Positions 18,246 through 26,526 of a stretch of 64,000 bases of DNA are shown piece after piece (position 1 is the first letter of the stretch; every line of letters starts with the position of its first letter). Made by a program: the position numbers and the translations under genes. Below the pieces are notes generated by a model, which had not been told where the DNA came from, made no database searches, and worked only from the letters and a program-made list of their open reading frames with translations. This DNA is from Anaerolineaceae bacterium (lineage in GTDB: Bacteria; Chloroflexota; Anaerolineae; Aggregatilineales; Phototrophicaceae), in assembly GCA_016124855.1 (NCBI GenBank), contig WGMX01000025.1:1-64000 (forward strand). The letters are read 5' to 3'.

Positions 18246-18913
18246 CGCAATCGCCGTTGAACTTTTTCCAATCCGGTCAACGCGCGGTCACGCATCACCT
18301 GTTCGAGTAAGCCCCAATCTGCCAGTTCAAAATGCGTCTCGGCTAATTCATATGCCCGTTGAAAATCGGACTGTGCCAGCGCATATTCTCGCATCTTCAT
18401 ATACAACTCGGCGCGTAAAACATAATTAACCGATGATTCCGGCGCGTCTTCAATCGCCTGTGTCAGATTGGTCAAACGCGAGACATCTTCCGCGAAACTA
18501 CCAAAGAAAAACCGCTGTATCCGCTGCCAACCACTCACTTGCTGCGGAAGCTGTAAGGTTTTCTGCTCTACAACGGCTTCTTGCACCCCATTTGGGGCAT
18601 CAACCGCCAGTATGTCATCCGCTTGTACATTAACGACTTGCTCTGTCGCCATATCGTCGCTGACAGCTACTTCTGCATCAGCAGCGGGGTCAAAATGATA
18701 TTCGTTCCCTTCAACAATCACCGGTTCATTGGCAGCACTGCTATCCAAACTGATGATGATCTCTTCGTGTACGTCAGGGATTGGCTCAACCACCGCATCG
18801 TTTGGGACACTAACATCAGCGTCATCAGAGGGAACGAAATTGCTCTCGTCCCCATTAATGTCAGTGTTCTCCGTGTCTCTGGGGTTCAATTCGCTATTTT
18901 CTTGCTGGTTCAA
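18242..18913 (-). CDS. Acidic repeat protein with C-terminal TPR-like segment
   Basis: A predicted 223-residue soluble protein. The N-terminal part is strongly acidic and contains two imperfect units of about 35 residues (FVPSDDADVSVPNDAVVEP and FDPAADAEVAVSDDMATEQ). The last 70 residues form TPR-like helices (YVLRAELYMKMREYALAQSDF and a following pair). The open frame reaches 19027 inside nuoF. I chose the TTG at 18913, just past the nuoF stop, which has GGGGAT upstream; the true start is uncertain. Codons for NPRDTENTD are a copy of a dispersed repeat (see 18861-18895). It overlaps the downstream membrane protein by four bases. Confidence 0.65.
   Translation of the reverse strand: MNQQENSELNPRDTENTDINGDESNFVPSDDADVSVPNDAVVEPIPDVHEEIIISLDSSAANEPVIVEGNEYHFDPAADAEVAVSDDMATEQVVNVQADDILAVDAPNGVQEAVVEQKTLQLPQQVSGWQRIQRFFFGSFAEDVSRLTNLTQAIEDAPESSVNYVLRAELYMKMREYALAQSDFQRAYELAETHFELADWGLLEQVMRDRALTGLEKVQRRLR
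18861..18895 (-). repeat. Dispersed CAGAGACACGGAGAACAC-type repeat read as protein
   Basis: On the minus strand this reads TTGAACCCCAGAGACACGG followed by AGAACACTGA. It matches intergenic copies at 22697-22734 and 60205-60237. Here it lies just after nuoF and forms codons for the residues LNPRDTENTD at the start of the acidic TPR protein. Confidence 0.7.
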
Positions 18914-18914
18914 A

Positions 18915-20207
18915 CTAATCCCCGGCAGCCGCGCTTTGCTTAGCGGGTGCGGTACTACCAATATGCTTCTTAAAATCTTCAGGGAAGTTCTTCGCCGTAT
19001 GAATAATCGGGTTGGCCGCGAAATCACCTAGCGCACACAGAGTCACACCCTGCATGTTCTTAGCGATGTTACTAATCAGGTCAATATCGCTGGCCTGCGC
19101 TTCATTCGCCATAATACGATCAACCACTTTGTCGATCCAATACGTACCCTCACGGCAGGGGGTGCATTTACCGCAGCTTTCATGCTTAAAGAATTTGATG
19201 ACCTTCGAGGCCACCCACGTCATATCAACCGATTCATCCATCACGATGACCGAAGCCGAACCGAGAATTGAACCGGCCTTCGCCATATCTTCGTAGGAAA
19301 GCTTGGTGTCCAAAATCGGATCATCATTGCCGTTGACACGCATAATCGGACCAGAACCGCCTGACGGCAAAATACCCTTAATTTGCTTGCCGTCTTTGAT
19401 ACCACCGGCATGGGTATACAACAGTTCACGCATGGTAATGCCCATCGGCAGCTCGTAGTTACCCGGCTTCTCAACATGTCCGCTCACACAGAAAATCTTA
19501 GTTCCGGCGCTCTGCTCGGTACCAATTTTCTTAAATTCATCTGCGCCATTGGTCAAAATCCACGGCACATTGGTCAAGGTTTCAACATTATTGATAACGG
19601 TTGGTTCGCCATACAAACCGCCGCCCTTATTCGCGGGGAACGGAGGACGCACACGAGGTTGTCCTAACATGCCTTCGAGGCTGTTGAGCAGGGCACTTTC
19701 CTCACCGCAGATATAAGCACCTGCGCCGAGGTGTGTATAAACAGGACATGACCAACCACTGCCTGCAATATTATCGAAGGCATAACCCGCTTTACGGGCT
19801 TCTTCGATATACTCATCCAACGCGTGGCCTTGATCCCAGAACTCGCCGCGCAGATAGATGTAAACCGCAGTCGCCTGAATCGCATAGGCACAAATCAATG
19901 AACCTTCGATCAATTGATACGGATTGGTTTCGATAATCTCACGATCTTTGAACGTGCCGGTTTCGCTTTCGTCGCAGTTGACGGTCACATATTTCTTTGG
20001 CTCGTTCTGTGGAATGAAACTCCACTTCAAACCAGTGGGAAAACCTGCACCACCGCGTCCGCGCAAACCCGATGCCTTCACCACATCAATTACTTCGGCA
20101 GGCTTCATCGAAAGGGCTTTCTTCAAGCCTTCGAAGCCGCCGTTTTTCACATACACATCCAACTTGTTCAGATCAGGAATGTCACGCCCACGCAGTAAAA
20201 TATTCAT
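18915..20207 (-). CDS. nuoF: NADH-quinone oxidoreductase subunit F (NADH/FMN binding)
   Basis: This 430-residue subunit oxidises NADH through FMN. Sequence marks are GLRGRGGAGFPTGLKWSF (about 48-65) for NADH, GAGAYICGEESALLNSLEG (about 170-188) for FMN, and the 4Fe-4S ligands in ESCGKCTPCREGTYW plus a distal cysteine in TLCALGDFA. Length is typical. It starts 33 bases after nuoE. The tail (APAKQSAAAGD) is short and Ala-rich. Three genes unrelated to complex I separate it from nuoG. Confidence 0.97.
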   Translation of the reverse strand: MNILLRGRDIPDLNKLDVYVKNGGFEGLKKALSMKPAEVIDVVKASGLRGRGGAGFPTGLKWSFIPQNEPKKYVTVNCDESETGTFKDREIIETNPYQLIEGSLICAYAIQATAVYIYLRGEFWDQGHALDEYIEEARKAGYAFDNIAGSGWSCPVYTHLGAGAYICGEESALLNSLEGMLGQPRVRPPFPANKGGGLYGEPTVINNVETLTNVPWILTNGADEFKKIGTEQSAGTKIFCVSGHVEKPGNYELPMGITMRELLYTHAGGIKDGKQIKGILPSGGSGPIMRVNGNDDPILDTKLSYEDMAKAGSILGSASVIVMDESVDMTWVASKVIKFFKHESCGKCTPCREGTYWIDKVVDRIMANEAQASDIDLISNIAKNMQGVTLCALGDFAANPIIHTAKNFPEDFKKHIGSTAPAKQSAAAGD

Positions 20208-20240
20208 ACTCGTCTCCCGACGCTTACATTAAATTCAGTA

Positions 20241-20723
20241 TTATGCCTTGGACTCGGCTCGCCACTGGTCAAGCTGTATCCGCATCTTATCCATATCCAG
20301 CTTCTCGACGAAGTGGAAGTTACATTGCAGCATCGGCGCTTTGTCGCAAGCCGCGAGGCACATCACATGCTCGACTGTGAACAAACCATCTTCGGTCGTG
20401 CCACCATCATCCACTTTCAATTCGGCTTTCAAGTCCTCATAGAACTTATCCGCGCCGCACAGCGCACAGGCCAAATCGGTGCAAACCTGCAACCAATACT
20501 TACCCTTTTTATGCTCGGAATACATGGTGTAGAAACCGGCGATGGACTTCACTTGCGTCGGATCCATGTCGCAAATTTCGGCCACTTCCTGAATACCTTC
20601 AGGGCTGACCCATCCATATTCCTGCTGCGCCAGATGCAGCATCGGCATCACTGCCGACCGTTTATCAGGGTATTTACTAAAGGTCTTTTCAATCTGCGCG
20701 GCGTACTTCTCTGTTAAGGCCAT
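20241..20723 (-). CDS. nuoE: NADH-quinone oxidoreductase subunit E (2Fe-2S)
   Basis: A 160-residue thioredoxin-fold subunit carrying cluster N1a. The four cysteine ligands are in CTDLACALCGAD (about 84-95) and HVMCLAACDKAPML (about 119-132). The N-terminal helical bundle includes RSAVMPMLHLAQQEYGWVS. It works with NuoF in the NADH-oxidising tip. A hairpin repeat occupies the spacer between nuoD and this gene. Confidence 0.96.
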   Translation of the reverse strand: MALTEKYAAQIEKTFSKYPDKRSAVMPMLHLAQQEYGWVSPEGIQEVAEICDMDPTQVKSIAGFYTMYSEHKKGKYWLQVCTDLACALCGADKFYEDLKAELKVDDGGTTEDGLFTVEHVMCLAACDKAPMLQCNFHFVEKLDMDKMRIQLDQWRAESKA

Positions 20724-20750
20724 AATCTGTCCTAAAATGGATAATTGTGT

Positions 20751-20775
20751 AGGGGTTTGCCGCTGGCAAACCCCT
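20751..20775. repeat. GGGGTTTGCC hairpin repeat between nuoD and nuoE
   Basis: AGGGGTTTGCC, a three-base loop and GGCAAACCCCT give a perfect 11-bp stem. Related hairpins occur at 27676, 31603, 47208 and 56295. Within an operon it could stabilise mRNA ends or attenuate transcription; that is inference. Confidence 0.8.
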
Positions 20776-20789
20776 GTTATATCTATATC

Positions 20790-22055
20790 TTATCGGTCGC
20801 AGTCACCCAAAACCACATCCACGCTGCCCACAATCGCCACAAGGTCAGCGATCATATGACCATGTGTCATAATCGGCAGCGCGCCAATGTGCATAAATGA
20901 CGGTGTCTTAAAGTGTACACGGCGCGGTTTGTTCCCGCCTGTACCATGAATATAGCACCCAATTTCCCCGCGTGGGCTTTCAATTGCACTGAATACTTCT
21001 TGGTCAGGTGCGGCGAAACCTTCCGTCCACAACTTAAAGTGATGGATAACCGCTTCCATGCTCTGACCGAGTTCGGCGCGCGGCGGTGGCACAAATTTAC
21101 GATTCTCGGAACGGAACGGCCCTTTCGCGGGCAGTTTCTTAATCGCCTGCTTGATAATCTTCACGCTCTCGCGCATTTCCAGAATACGCACGTAGAAGCG
21201 GTCGTAAACATCACCGTGTTCACCAACAGGTACATTGAAGTCAAATTCGTCGTAGCTGCTGTAAGGCATGGATTTACGAATGTCCCATGCTACACCGCTT
21301 CCACGCAGGCTTGGGCCAGTGATGCCCCATGCCAGCGCCTTTTCTGGCTCAATCACACCAATACCCTGTGTGCGGTCAATCCACAACGGGTTATTGGTCA
21401 ATAGTTTTTCGTAGTCATCAATCCGTGCCGGGAATATCTCAAGGAAGTGTTCCAGTTGGGGCATAAATTCGGGCGGGAAGTCGCGCCATAGTCCACCCGG
21501 ACGCATATAGCTGCCCATCAAGCGTTGACCTGAAAGAGTTTCGAACATCTTCAGCAGCATTTCGCGTTCACGAAAGGCGTACAAGAACACGCTCATCGCA
21601 CCCATGTCGATGGCGTGTGTACCCAACCACACTAAATGGCTGTTCAGGCGGGTCATTTCCAAACAAATCACGCGCATAATTTGGGCGCGTTTCGGCACAT
21701 CCAATCCGACCAATTTCTCAACCGCCATACAGTAAGCCGCATTGTTCGACATCGGCGCCAGATAATCCATTCGGTCAGTCAGGGTGACAGCCTTCTCATA
21801 TGTCTTGGACTCGATGTTCTTCTCAATGCCGGTGTGCAAAAAGCCTACATCCGGTAGACACGTCACGACTTCTTCGCCATCCAGTTCCAGAAGCAAACGC
21901 AGCACGCCGTGTGTACTGGGATGATGCGGCCCCATATTGAGCAGCATCGTTTCGCCCGTCAAAGCACGTTCGGAAACCAGCCCTTTCAGTTCATCGAGTG
22001 CGCCCTGCCACTCATTAAGTTCTCCAACACCATCGCCAGCCGTTTGTATCGCCAT
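20790..22055 (-). CDS. nuoD: NADH-quinone oxidoreductase subunit D
   Basis: A 421-residue 49-kDa-type subunit which, with NuoB, builds the quinone-reducing site. The family signatures are MGPHHPSTHGVLRLLLELDG (about 41-60), with the quinone-site histidines, and GEIGCYIHGTGGNKPRRVHF near the C-terminus. The protein ends in a normal GDCDR. It is a separate gene from nuoC, not fused as in E. coli. Start at 22055; spacing to nuoC is 90 bases. Confidence 0.97.
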   Translation of the reverse strand: MAIQTAGDGVGELNEWQGALDELKGLVSERALTGETMLLNMGPHHPSTHGVLRLLLELDGEEVVTCLPDVGFLHTGIEKNIESKTYEKAVTLTDRMDYLAPMSNNAAYCMAVEKLVGLDVPKRAQIMRVICLEMTRLNSHLVWLGTHAIDMGAMSVFLYAFREREMLLKMFETLSGQRLMGSYMRPGGLWRDFPPEFMPQLEHFLEIFPARIDDYEKLLTNNPLWIDRTQGIGVIEPEKALAWGITGPSLRGSGVAWDIRKSMPYSSYDEFDFNVPVGEHGDVYDRFYVRILEMRESVKIIKQAIKKLPAKGPFRSENRKFVPPPRAELGQSMEAVIHHFKLWTEGFAAPDQEVFSAIESPRGEIGCYIHGTGGNKPRRVHFKTPSFMHIGALPIMTHGHMIADLVAIVGSVDVVLGDCDR

Positions 22056-22145
22056 CGTTTTTCACTCCCACAACTTGTCGTTATGGCTTAATTTCAGCAA
22101 AGGTCTATGATATCTAACTTGAAACTCGTTACGTGTATCTTGCAA

Positions 22146-22682
22146 CTATTCCCGTGACTTCGGTTTATGTTTCATGATTTCTTCCACGTTGAACGAGAAC
22201 ATCGGTGTCTCGTAACCCAATGGATAATCACGACGGTGAGGATGACCGTTCCAATCGTCTGGCATCAACAGGCGGCGCTTGTCAGGATGACCATTGAAGT
22301 CCACCCCCATCATGTCCATGATTTCGCGCTCTGGCCAATTCGCACCCGGCCAAACTGTCGTTACCGTTTCAACCACTGGCGCGTCTTCCGGCAAATAAAC
22401 CTTCAGACGCAGCCGACGCTTGTATAGCATCGACAGCAAATGATAACTCACGCCGAACCGTCCGGGGCGATTATAGTCGGGATAATAATCAACCGCGCTG
22501 ATGTCCGACAGAAAGTTAAAGGTGAGTCCGACTGCATCACGCACAAATCGTGCGACTGCCGGTAGATAATCAGGGTTCAAGACTAGCGTAGTCTCACCCG
22601 CATACTGCACCACATCTTCAACCGCTTGTGGATAGGCTTTCTTTACAGCTTCCACCGGGTCAATTGCTGCTGCTACACTCAT
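22146..22682 (-). CDS. nuoC: NADH-quinone oxidoreductase subunit C
   Basis: A 178-residue 30-kDa-type subunit of the peripheral arm. The signature WPGANWPEREIMDMMGVDF, followed by GHPDKRRLLMPDDWNGHP and RDYPLG, is typical. It has no cofactor and stabilises NuoD and NuoB. Stand-alone gene of normal length. The 58-base spacer to nuoB contains a dispersed repeat. Confidence 0.97.
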   Translation of the reverse strand: MSVAAAIDPVEAVKKAYPQAVEDVVQYAGETTLVLNPDYLPAVARFVRDAVGLTFNFLSDISAVDYYPDYNRPGRFGVSYHLLSMLYKRRLRLKVYLPEDAPVVETVTTVWPGANWPEREIMDMMGVDFNGHPDKRRLLMPDDWNGHPHRRDYPLGYETPMFSFNVEEIMKHKPKSRE

Positions 22683-22696
22683 AAATAATCCTTATA

Positions 22697-22734
22697 TCTC
22701 TGCGTTCTCCGCGCCTCTGCGGTTCAAAATTCGC
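22697..22734 (-). repeat. Dispersed CGCAGAGGCGCGGAGAACGC repeat between nuoB and nuoC
   Basis: On the minus strand this reads GAATTTTGAACCGCAGAGG, then CGCGGAGAACGCAGAGA. It fills most of the nuoB-nuoC spacer and matches copies at 18861-18895, 60205-60237 and, more weakly, 39785-39808. Confidence 0.75.
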
Positions 22735-22739
22735 TTTAT

Positions 22740-23267
22740 TTAGACGTGGATTGCCATCTCAGACTTGTTGTTCCACTTATCGTCATCTGCCCAAGTGCGA
22801 ATGCTCTCGCCCTTGATCTTCTCATGCAGCGTCAAAATGCCGTGCAGCAGTTGTTCTGGACGTGGAGGGCAGCCCGCCACATACACATCAACTGGAATAA
22901 TCTCATCGCAGCCCTGCACCACGGCATAATTGTTGTAAACACCACCGCACGAAGCGCAGTCCCCCATCGAGATAACCCACTTCGGCGAGGCCATTTGATC
23001 GTAAAGCTGTCGCACAACGGGTGCCATCTTGCGCGTCAAACGCCCTGAAACAATCAGCAGGTCTGCCTGTCGTGGGCTGGCACGGTTAAGTTCCATCCCA
23101 AAACGCGAAAGATCGTAGCTCGAGCTTTGCGTTCCCATGTATTCAATCGCGCAGCACGCCAATCCAAAGAGCAGCGGCCACATCGCGCCAGTACGTCCCC
23201 AGTTAACGGCTGCATCCAGCGTGGTTGTGACCACGCCCAAATTGCCGAGTTTTGAACTTACTCCCAT
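22740..23267 (-). CDS. nuoB: NADH-quinone oxidoreductase subunit B (cluster N2)
   Basis: A 175-residue PSST-type subunit carrying the terminal cluster N2 that reduces quinone. Ligands are in [21 protein letters not shown] and [11 protein letters not shown]; the usual PGC is AGC here, a mild change next to a ligand. The open frame runs to 23288, but I chose the ATG at 23267. It gives the standard N-terminus and a 10-base overlap with nuoA, where ATGGGAGTAA holds the nuoA stop. The overlap implies translational coupling. Confidence 0.96.
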   Translation of the reverse strand: MGVSSKLGNLGVVTTTLDAAVNWGRTGAMWPLLFGLACCAIEYMGTQSSSYDLSRFGMELNRASPRQADLLIVSGRLTRKMAPVVRQLYDQMASPKWVISMGDCASCGGVYNNYAVVQGCDEIIPVDVYVAGCPPRPEQLLHGILTLHEKIKGESIRTWADDDKWNNKSEMAIHV

Positions 23268-23617
23268 TCCATCGCGCCTTTCTTCCACTCATAGATGAAC
23301 CCAATTGTCAGTATGAATAAGAACACGCCCATGACAATCAAGCCGTAAATACCGAGGTCGCGCAGTTGTACCGCCCACGGCAGGAAGAACACCACTTCGA
23401 CATCAAAGATAATGAACAGTACGGCTACCAAGTAGAATTTGACTGGCATACGACGCTTCGCCGGACCAATCGGCTTCATACCGCTTTCGTAGGGCGCGGC
23501 CTTACGTGATGTCGGGCGATGAGGCCCAAAAATCCACGAAATGACCACAACAATGAATGCAACGAGGGCAGCCAGTGCAAAAAGTGCGCCAATTGGGGCG
23601 AATTCGTTAAGTGCCAT
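23258..23617 (-). CDS. nuoA: NADH-quinone oxidoreductase subunit A
   Basis: A 119-residue membrane subunit with three helices (about 8-30, 63-84, 89-110). The conserved loop [13 protein letters not shown] (about 38-50) contributes to the quinone-site region, and [12 protein letters not shown] (about 71-82) is the acidic helix motif. It is the first gene of the complex I locus. A sigma70-like promoter lies about 55-85 bases upstream. Confidence 0.96.
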   Translation of the reverse strand: MALNEFAPIGALFALAALVAFIVVVISWIFGPHRPTSRKAAPYESGMKPIGPAKRRMPVKFYLVAVLFIIFDVEVVFFLPWAVQLRDLGIYGLIVMGVFLFILTIGFIYEWKKGAMEWE

Positions 23618-23672
23618 AATTTATTGCTTCCCTGCGGGACTTTGTGCTATTTTGAACAAATAAAGCTAACGT

Positions 23673-23701
23673 AGATTAACATAATCCACTAGTGCTGTCA
23701 A
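23673..23701 (-). promoter_or_regulatory. Candidate promoter of the nuo locus
   Basis: On the minus strand TTGACA (23701-23696) and TAATCT (23678-23673) are separated by 17 bases. The -35 is perfect and the -10 fits TAnnnT. It lies about 55 bases upstream of the nuoA start in the 335-base divergent spacer (23618-23952). Apart from this the spacer shows no clear site. A weak ATGACA/TAAAAT pair near 23847-23873 could serve the plus-strand gene. Confidence 0.6.
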
Positions 23702-23952
23702 ACCAATTTTACCGCGTAAATAGCATCTCAGCCAAGCCCTGTTAATAACAATTTCCTTATGGAAGTTTTCACGCTCTGCCATTTGTTTGGACAAGAAAAC
23801 CAGAACCGGTTACAGGCTCAAGCTATTTAAAAAATTTAGGGTAAAATGACAGTGTTGCCTGAGTGGTAAAATATCCAAACTTTACCATTCAATAATTCGC
23901 TCTTCCTAGTCGAACGACTATGGACTAATAGCTAATGACCATAAACTAACAT

Positions 23953-24336
23953 ATGATTCGTTTCTTATTCTCGCTCATTGTTGCGCTCGTCATCGGCGCG
24001 GCCATCGGTCTCTACCTCGGATGGGTACGATTTCCGGTTCAATATCTCAATAGTCCTGCTGCCAGCCTCGCTGACCGCTATAAAGACGAATACACCATTA
24101 TGGTCGCCACCGGTTACCTTAAAGATGGGGATCTCGGTGGAGCGGTAGATCGTCTGCGCGTCCTCGGTCAGGCCAATATTCCCGCATACGTTCAAAGTGT
24201 CACTGAACGTTATATCAGCAACTCGCAGGATGTCAGCGATATTGCCTATCTGGTTGCCCTTTCTGAAGGATTGGGCCGCCTGACGCCAATTATGCAGCCT
24301 TATGCTCAACTTCATGCGCCGGGGCAAAAACCATGA
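23953..24336 (+). CDS. Membrane-anchored protein, short member of a paralogous pair
   Basis: A 127-residue protein of unrecognised family. It has one N-terminal helix (about 4-25), then a soluble extracytoplasmic domain with the string SLADRYKDEYTIMVATGYL and the helical segment GDLGGAVDRLRVLG. The same arrangement (helix, W..P, ADR..Y, DL..AV.RL..L) recurs in the next gene, so the two are paralogues. The start of the second overlaps its stop by four bases. It is divergent from the nuo locus. Function unknown; an envelope-bound role is inferred from topology. Confidence 0.72.
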   Translation: MIRFLFSLIVALVIGAAIGLYLGWVRFPVQYLNSPAASLADRYKDEYTIMVATGYLKDGDLGGAVDRLRVLGQANIPAYVQSVTERYISNSQDVSDIAYLVALSEGLGRLTPIMQPYAQLHAPGQKP

Positions 24337-25253
24337 GCCGTTATGACAGCAGCGGCAACTACGCACCGGATGCCCGCAGCAAATACCGTCGCCCACGTTA
24401 TCCCTTTTCACTGTGGGGTGTAGGCATCGGCCTCATACTTGGCCTCGCCGGAGGATTGCTTTATGCGTGGGTCGTGAATCCGCGTGTTGAATACAATACC
24501 GAACCATGGCAGCTCAGTGAGGCTGACCGCGCCAATTATATCGTAGGTATCACCTTACAATACGGTTTCGACAGTGACCTCGCTAAAGCAGTTAATCGTC
24601 TGGTTGTCCTCAGACTCCCCGGTGATCCCATTCAGGCTGTGGCCGATACCGCCTGCAAACTGGCAAGCAGTAGTTATGTCGACAACAGCAGCGGACAGCG
24701 AGCCGTCCGCAGCATGATGACCTTCTACCAATTGCAAGGACGCACCGGCTGTGCCGACACCTTGCTCGCTTCGGGAGTTGTCCCAACGCCTGAAGCCATC
24801 ATCGAGGCCGCCACGCCGACCTTACGTCCTCCGGCGACCAAGACACCCACACCGCCCGTAACCATCGTTGCTCAGGTCACGCCAACCCCAAATATTGTCA
24901 TCCCGTCTATCCAACCACAGGCCGACTTTACCCTCGTCGATGTACGAACCTATTGCAGTAAAGAACTCTCCGGACTCATCGAAGTTCGTGTGCAAGACTA
25001 CAACGGTGACCCTATCCCCGGCGCATCCATCACCGTTAAGTGGGATAACGGACAAAGTACCTTTGTCACCGGACTCAAACCGGAACGTGGCGCAGATTAC
25101 GCCGACTTCCAGATGGATGCTGGTAAATCCTATACCGTACAGGTCGCGGGACGTTCTGATCCATCGCAAGCGCTCGTCGCCGGTTCATGCAGCGATCCCG
25201 ATACCGGCCAACCCGCCATCATTTCCTACCGTGCCACCTTCCGCCCACAGTAA
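24333..25253 (+). CDS. Membrane-anchored protein with PT-rich linker and Ig-like C-terminal domain
   Basis: A 306-residue protein. One helix lies at about 28-50. The domain shared with the preceding gene follows (DRANYIVGITLQYGFDSDLA, AVNRLVVLRL, about 65-100). Next come a helical stretch, a Pro/Thr-rich linker (about 160-195; TPTLRPPATKTPTPP) and a beta-sandwich-like C-terminal domain with IEVRVQDYNGDPIPGASITV, resembling carboxypeptidase-regulatory or Ig-like modules. Two cysteines (YCSKE and GSCSDP) may form a disulfide outside the cell. Translationally coupled to the gene before and 12 bases ahead of the M20 peptidase gene. Confidence 0.72.
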   Translation: MSRYDSSGNYAPDARSKYRRPRYPFSLWGVGIGLILGLAGGLLYAWVVNPRVEYNTEPWQLSEADRANYIVGITLQYGFDSDLAKAVNRLVVLRLPGDPIQAVADTACKLASSSYVDNSSGQRAVRSMMTFYQLQGRTGCADTLLASGVVPTPEAIIEAATPTLRPPATKTPTPPVTIVAQVTPTPNIVIPSIQPQADFTLVDVRTYCSKELSGLIEVRVQDYNGDPIPGASITVKWDNGQSTFVTGLKPERGADYADFQMDAGKSYTVQVAGRSDPSQALVAGSCSDPDTGQPAIISYRATFRPQ

Positions 25254-25265
25254 GGAGCATCATCC

Positions 25266-26522
25266 ATGTCCACCGTTGAAGAACGTGTCTTAGCCGCGAT
25301 CAATATGGCTGAACTCCTTGCCTTTCTCGGTCAAATGGTGGCCTTCCCCAGCCTCGGTGGTAACGAATCGCCTATCCAACGCTTTCTTGCGGATTATTTG
25401 CAAAGTCTCGGCATGGAGGTTGATGTTTGGGAATTGGATTTCGCTGCTCTCAGCCAGCATCCCGCTTTCAGCACCGAGATTGACCGTGTCGAAGGGTTGG
25501 GCGTCGTCGCCATGATGGGCAGCGGCGAAGGCAAGTCACTGATCTTCAACGGTCATGTCGATGTCGTCCCCGAAGGTGAACTCGCCAATTGGCATTATCC
25601 GCCTTTTCAAACCACCGTTGCCGGTGGCAAAGTCTACGGACGCGGCGCGCTGGATATGAAAGGTGGTCTGGCCTGCGCCATTTTCGCCGCCAAAGCCATC
25701 CGTGATGCGGCTGTCACCCTCAAAGGCAAACTCTTAATTGAAACCGTCATCGGTGAGGAAGATGGGGGCGTAGGTGCGCTGGCGGCTGTCGTGCGCGGAT
25801 ACAAAGCCGATGCCGCCGTCATAATGGAACCCACCGAGTTGATGATTGCGCCAGCCCAAGCAGGTGCGCTCAACTTCCGCATCACTATCCCCGGTCTTGC
25901 GGCACACGGCGCCGTCCGTGATGAAGGTGTCAACCCCATCGAGAAATTCATCCCGATTTACCAAGCGCTGATGAGCTTCGAAGCCTCGCGTAATCAACAG
26001 TCGGATAATCCATTATTCGCCGCTTATAAGCTGCCGTATCCGATTTGCGTTGGCACATTGCAAGCCGGCGTTTGGGCATCGACCGTTGCCGAAAGTCTCA
26101 CCTTCGAAGGACGTTTCGGCATCGCCGTCGGCGAAGACATTCCCGCCGCCCGCCAAGCCTTCGAAAAAGTCGTAGCCGATGTCGCCCAATCAGATGATTG
26201 GCTGCGTCAGAACCCACCAACGGTCGACTGGTGGGGCGGTCAATTCGAGTCCGCCAGCATCCCTGCCGATCATCCCATCGTCACCACCGTCGGCGCAGCC
26301 TTCACCGAGATTACCCGCAGCCAGCCGACCTATCGCGGTATGCCCTACGGCGCGGATATGCGACTGCTCGTCAACAATGGCAATACCCCGACGCTCATGT
26401 TCGGCCCCGGCAATGTCCGTAAAGCCCATCAGCCGGATGAGTTCGTGCCGGTAGATGATCTGCGCGTGGTTGTACAGACGCTTGCCCTCACTGCCCTGCG
26501 CTTCTGTGGCTACGAGGAATAA
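25266..26522 (+). CDS. M20-family metallopeptidase/deacylase (ArgE/DapE type)
   Basis: A 418-residue cytoplasmic zinc hydrolase of the ArgE/DapE/carboxypeptidase G2 group. Metal-site motifs in order are FNGHVDVVP (about 95-103), GRGALDMKGGLA (about 125-136), the catalytic EE in IGEEDGG and the distal ligand E of MEPTEL. A dimerisation domain is inserted around residues 195-310. AAGGAG lies nine bases before the ATG. Substrate (acetyl-ornithine, succinyl-diaminopimelate or a peptide) cannot be told from sequence; no arginine or lysine genes are adjacent. It ends five bases from a convergent TetR gene. Confidence 0.9.
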   Translation: MSTVEERVLAAINMAELLAFLGQMVAFPSLGGNESPIQRFLADYLQSLGMEVDVWELDFAALSQHPAFSTEIDRVEGLGVVAMMGSGEGKSLIFNGHVDVVPEGELANWHYPPFQTTVAGGKVYGRGALDMKGGLACAIFAAKAIRDAAVTLKGKLLIETVIGEEDGGVGALAAVVRGYKADAAVIMEPTELMIAPAQAGALNFRITIPGLAAHGAVRDEGVNPIEKFIPIYQALMSFEASRNQQSDNPLFAAYKLPYPICVGTLQAGVWASTVAESLTFEGRFGIAVGEDIPAARQAFEKVVADVAQSDDWLRQNPPTVDWWGGQFESASIPADHPIVTTVGAAFTEITRSQPTYRGMPYGADMRLLVNNGNTPTLMFGPGNVRKAHQPDEFVPVDDLRVVVQTLALTALRFCGYEE

Positions 26523-26526
26523 CCGG

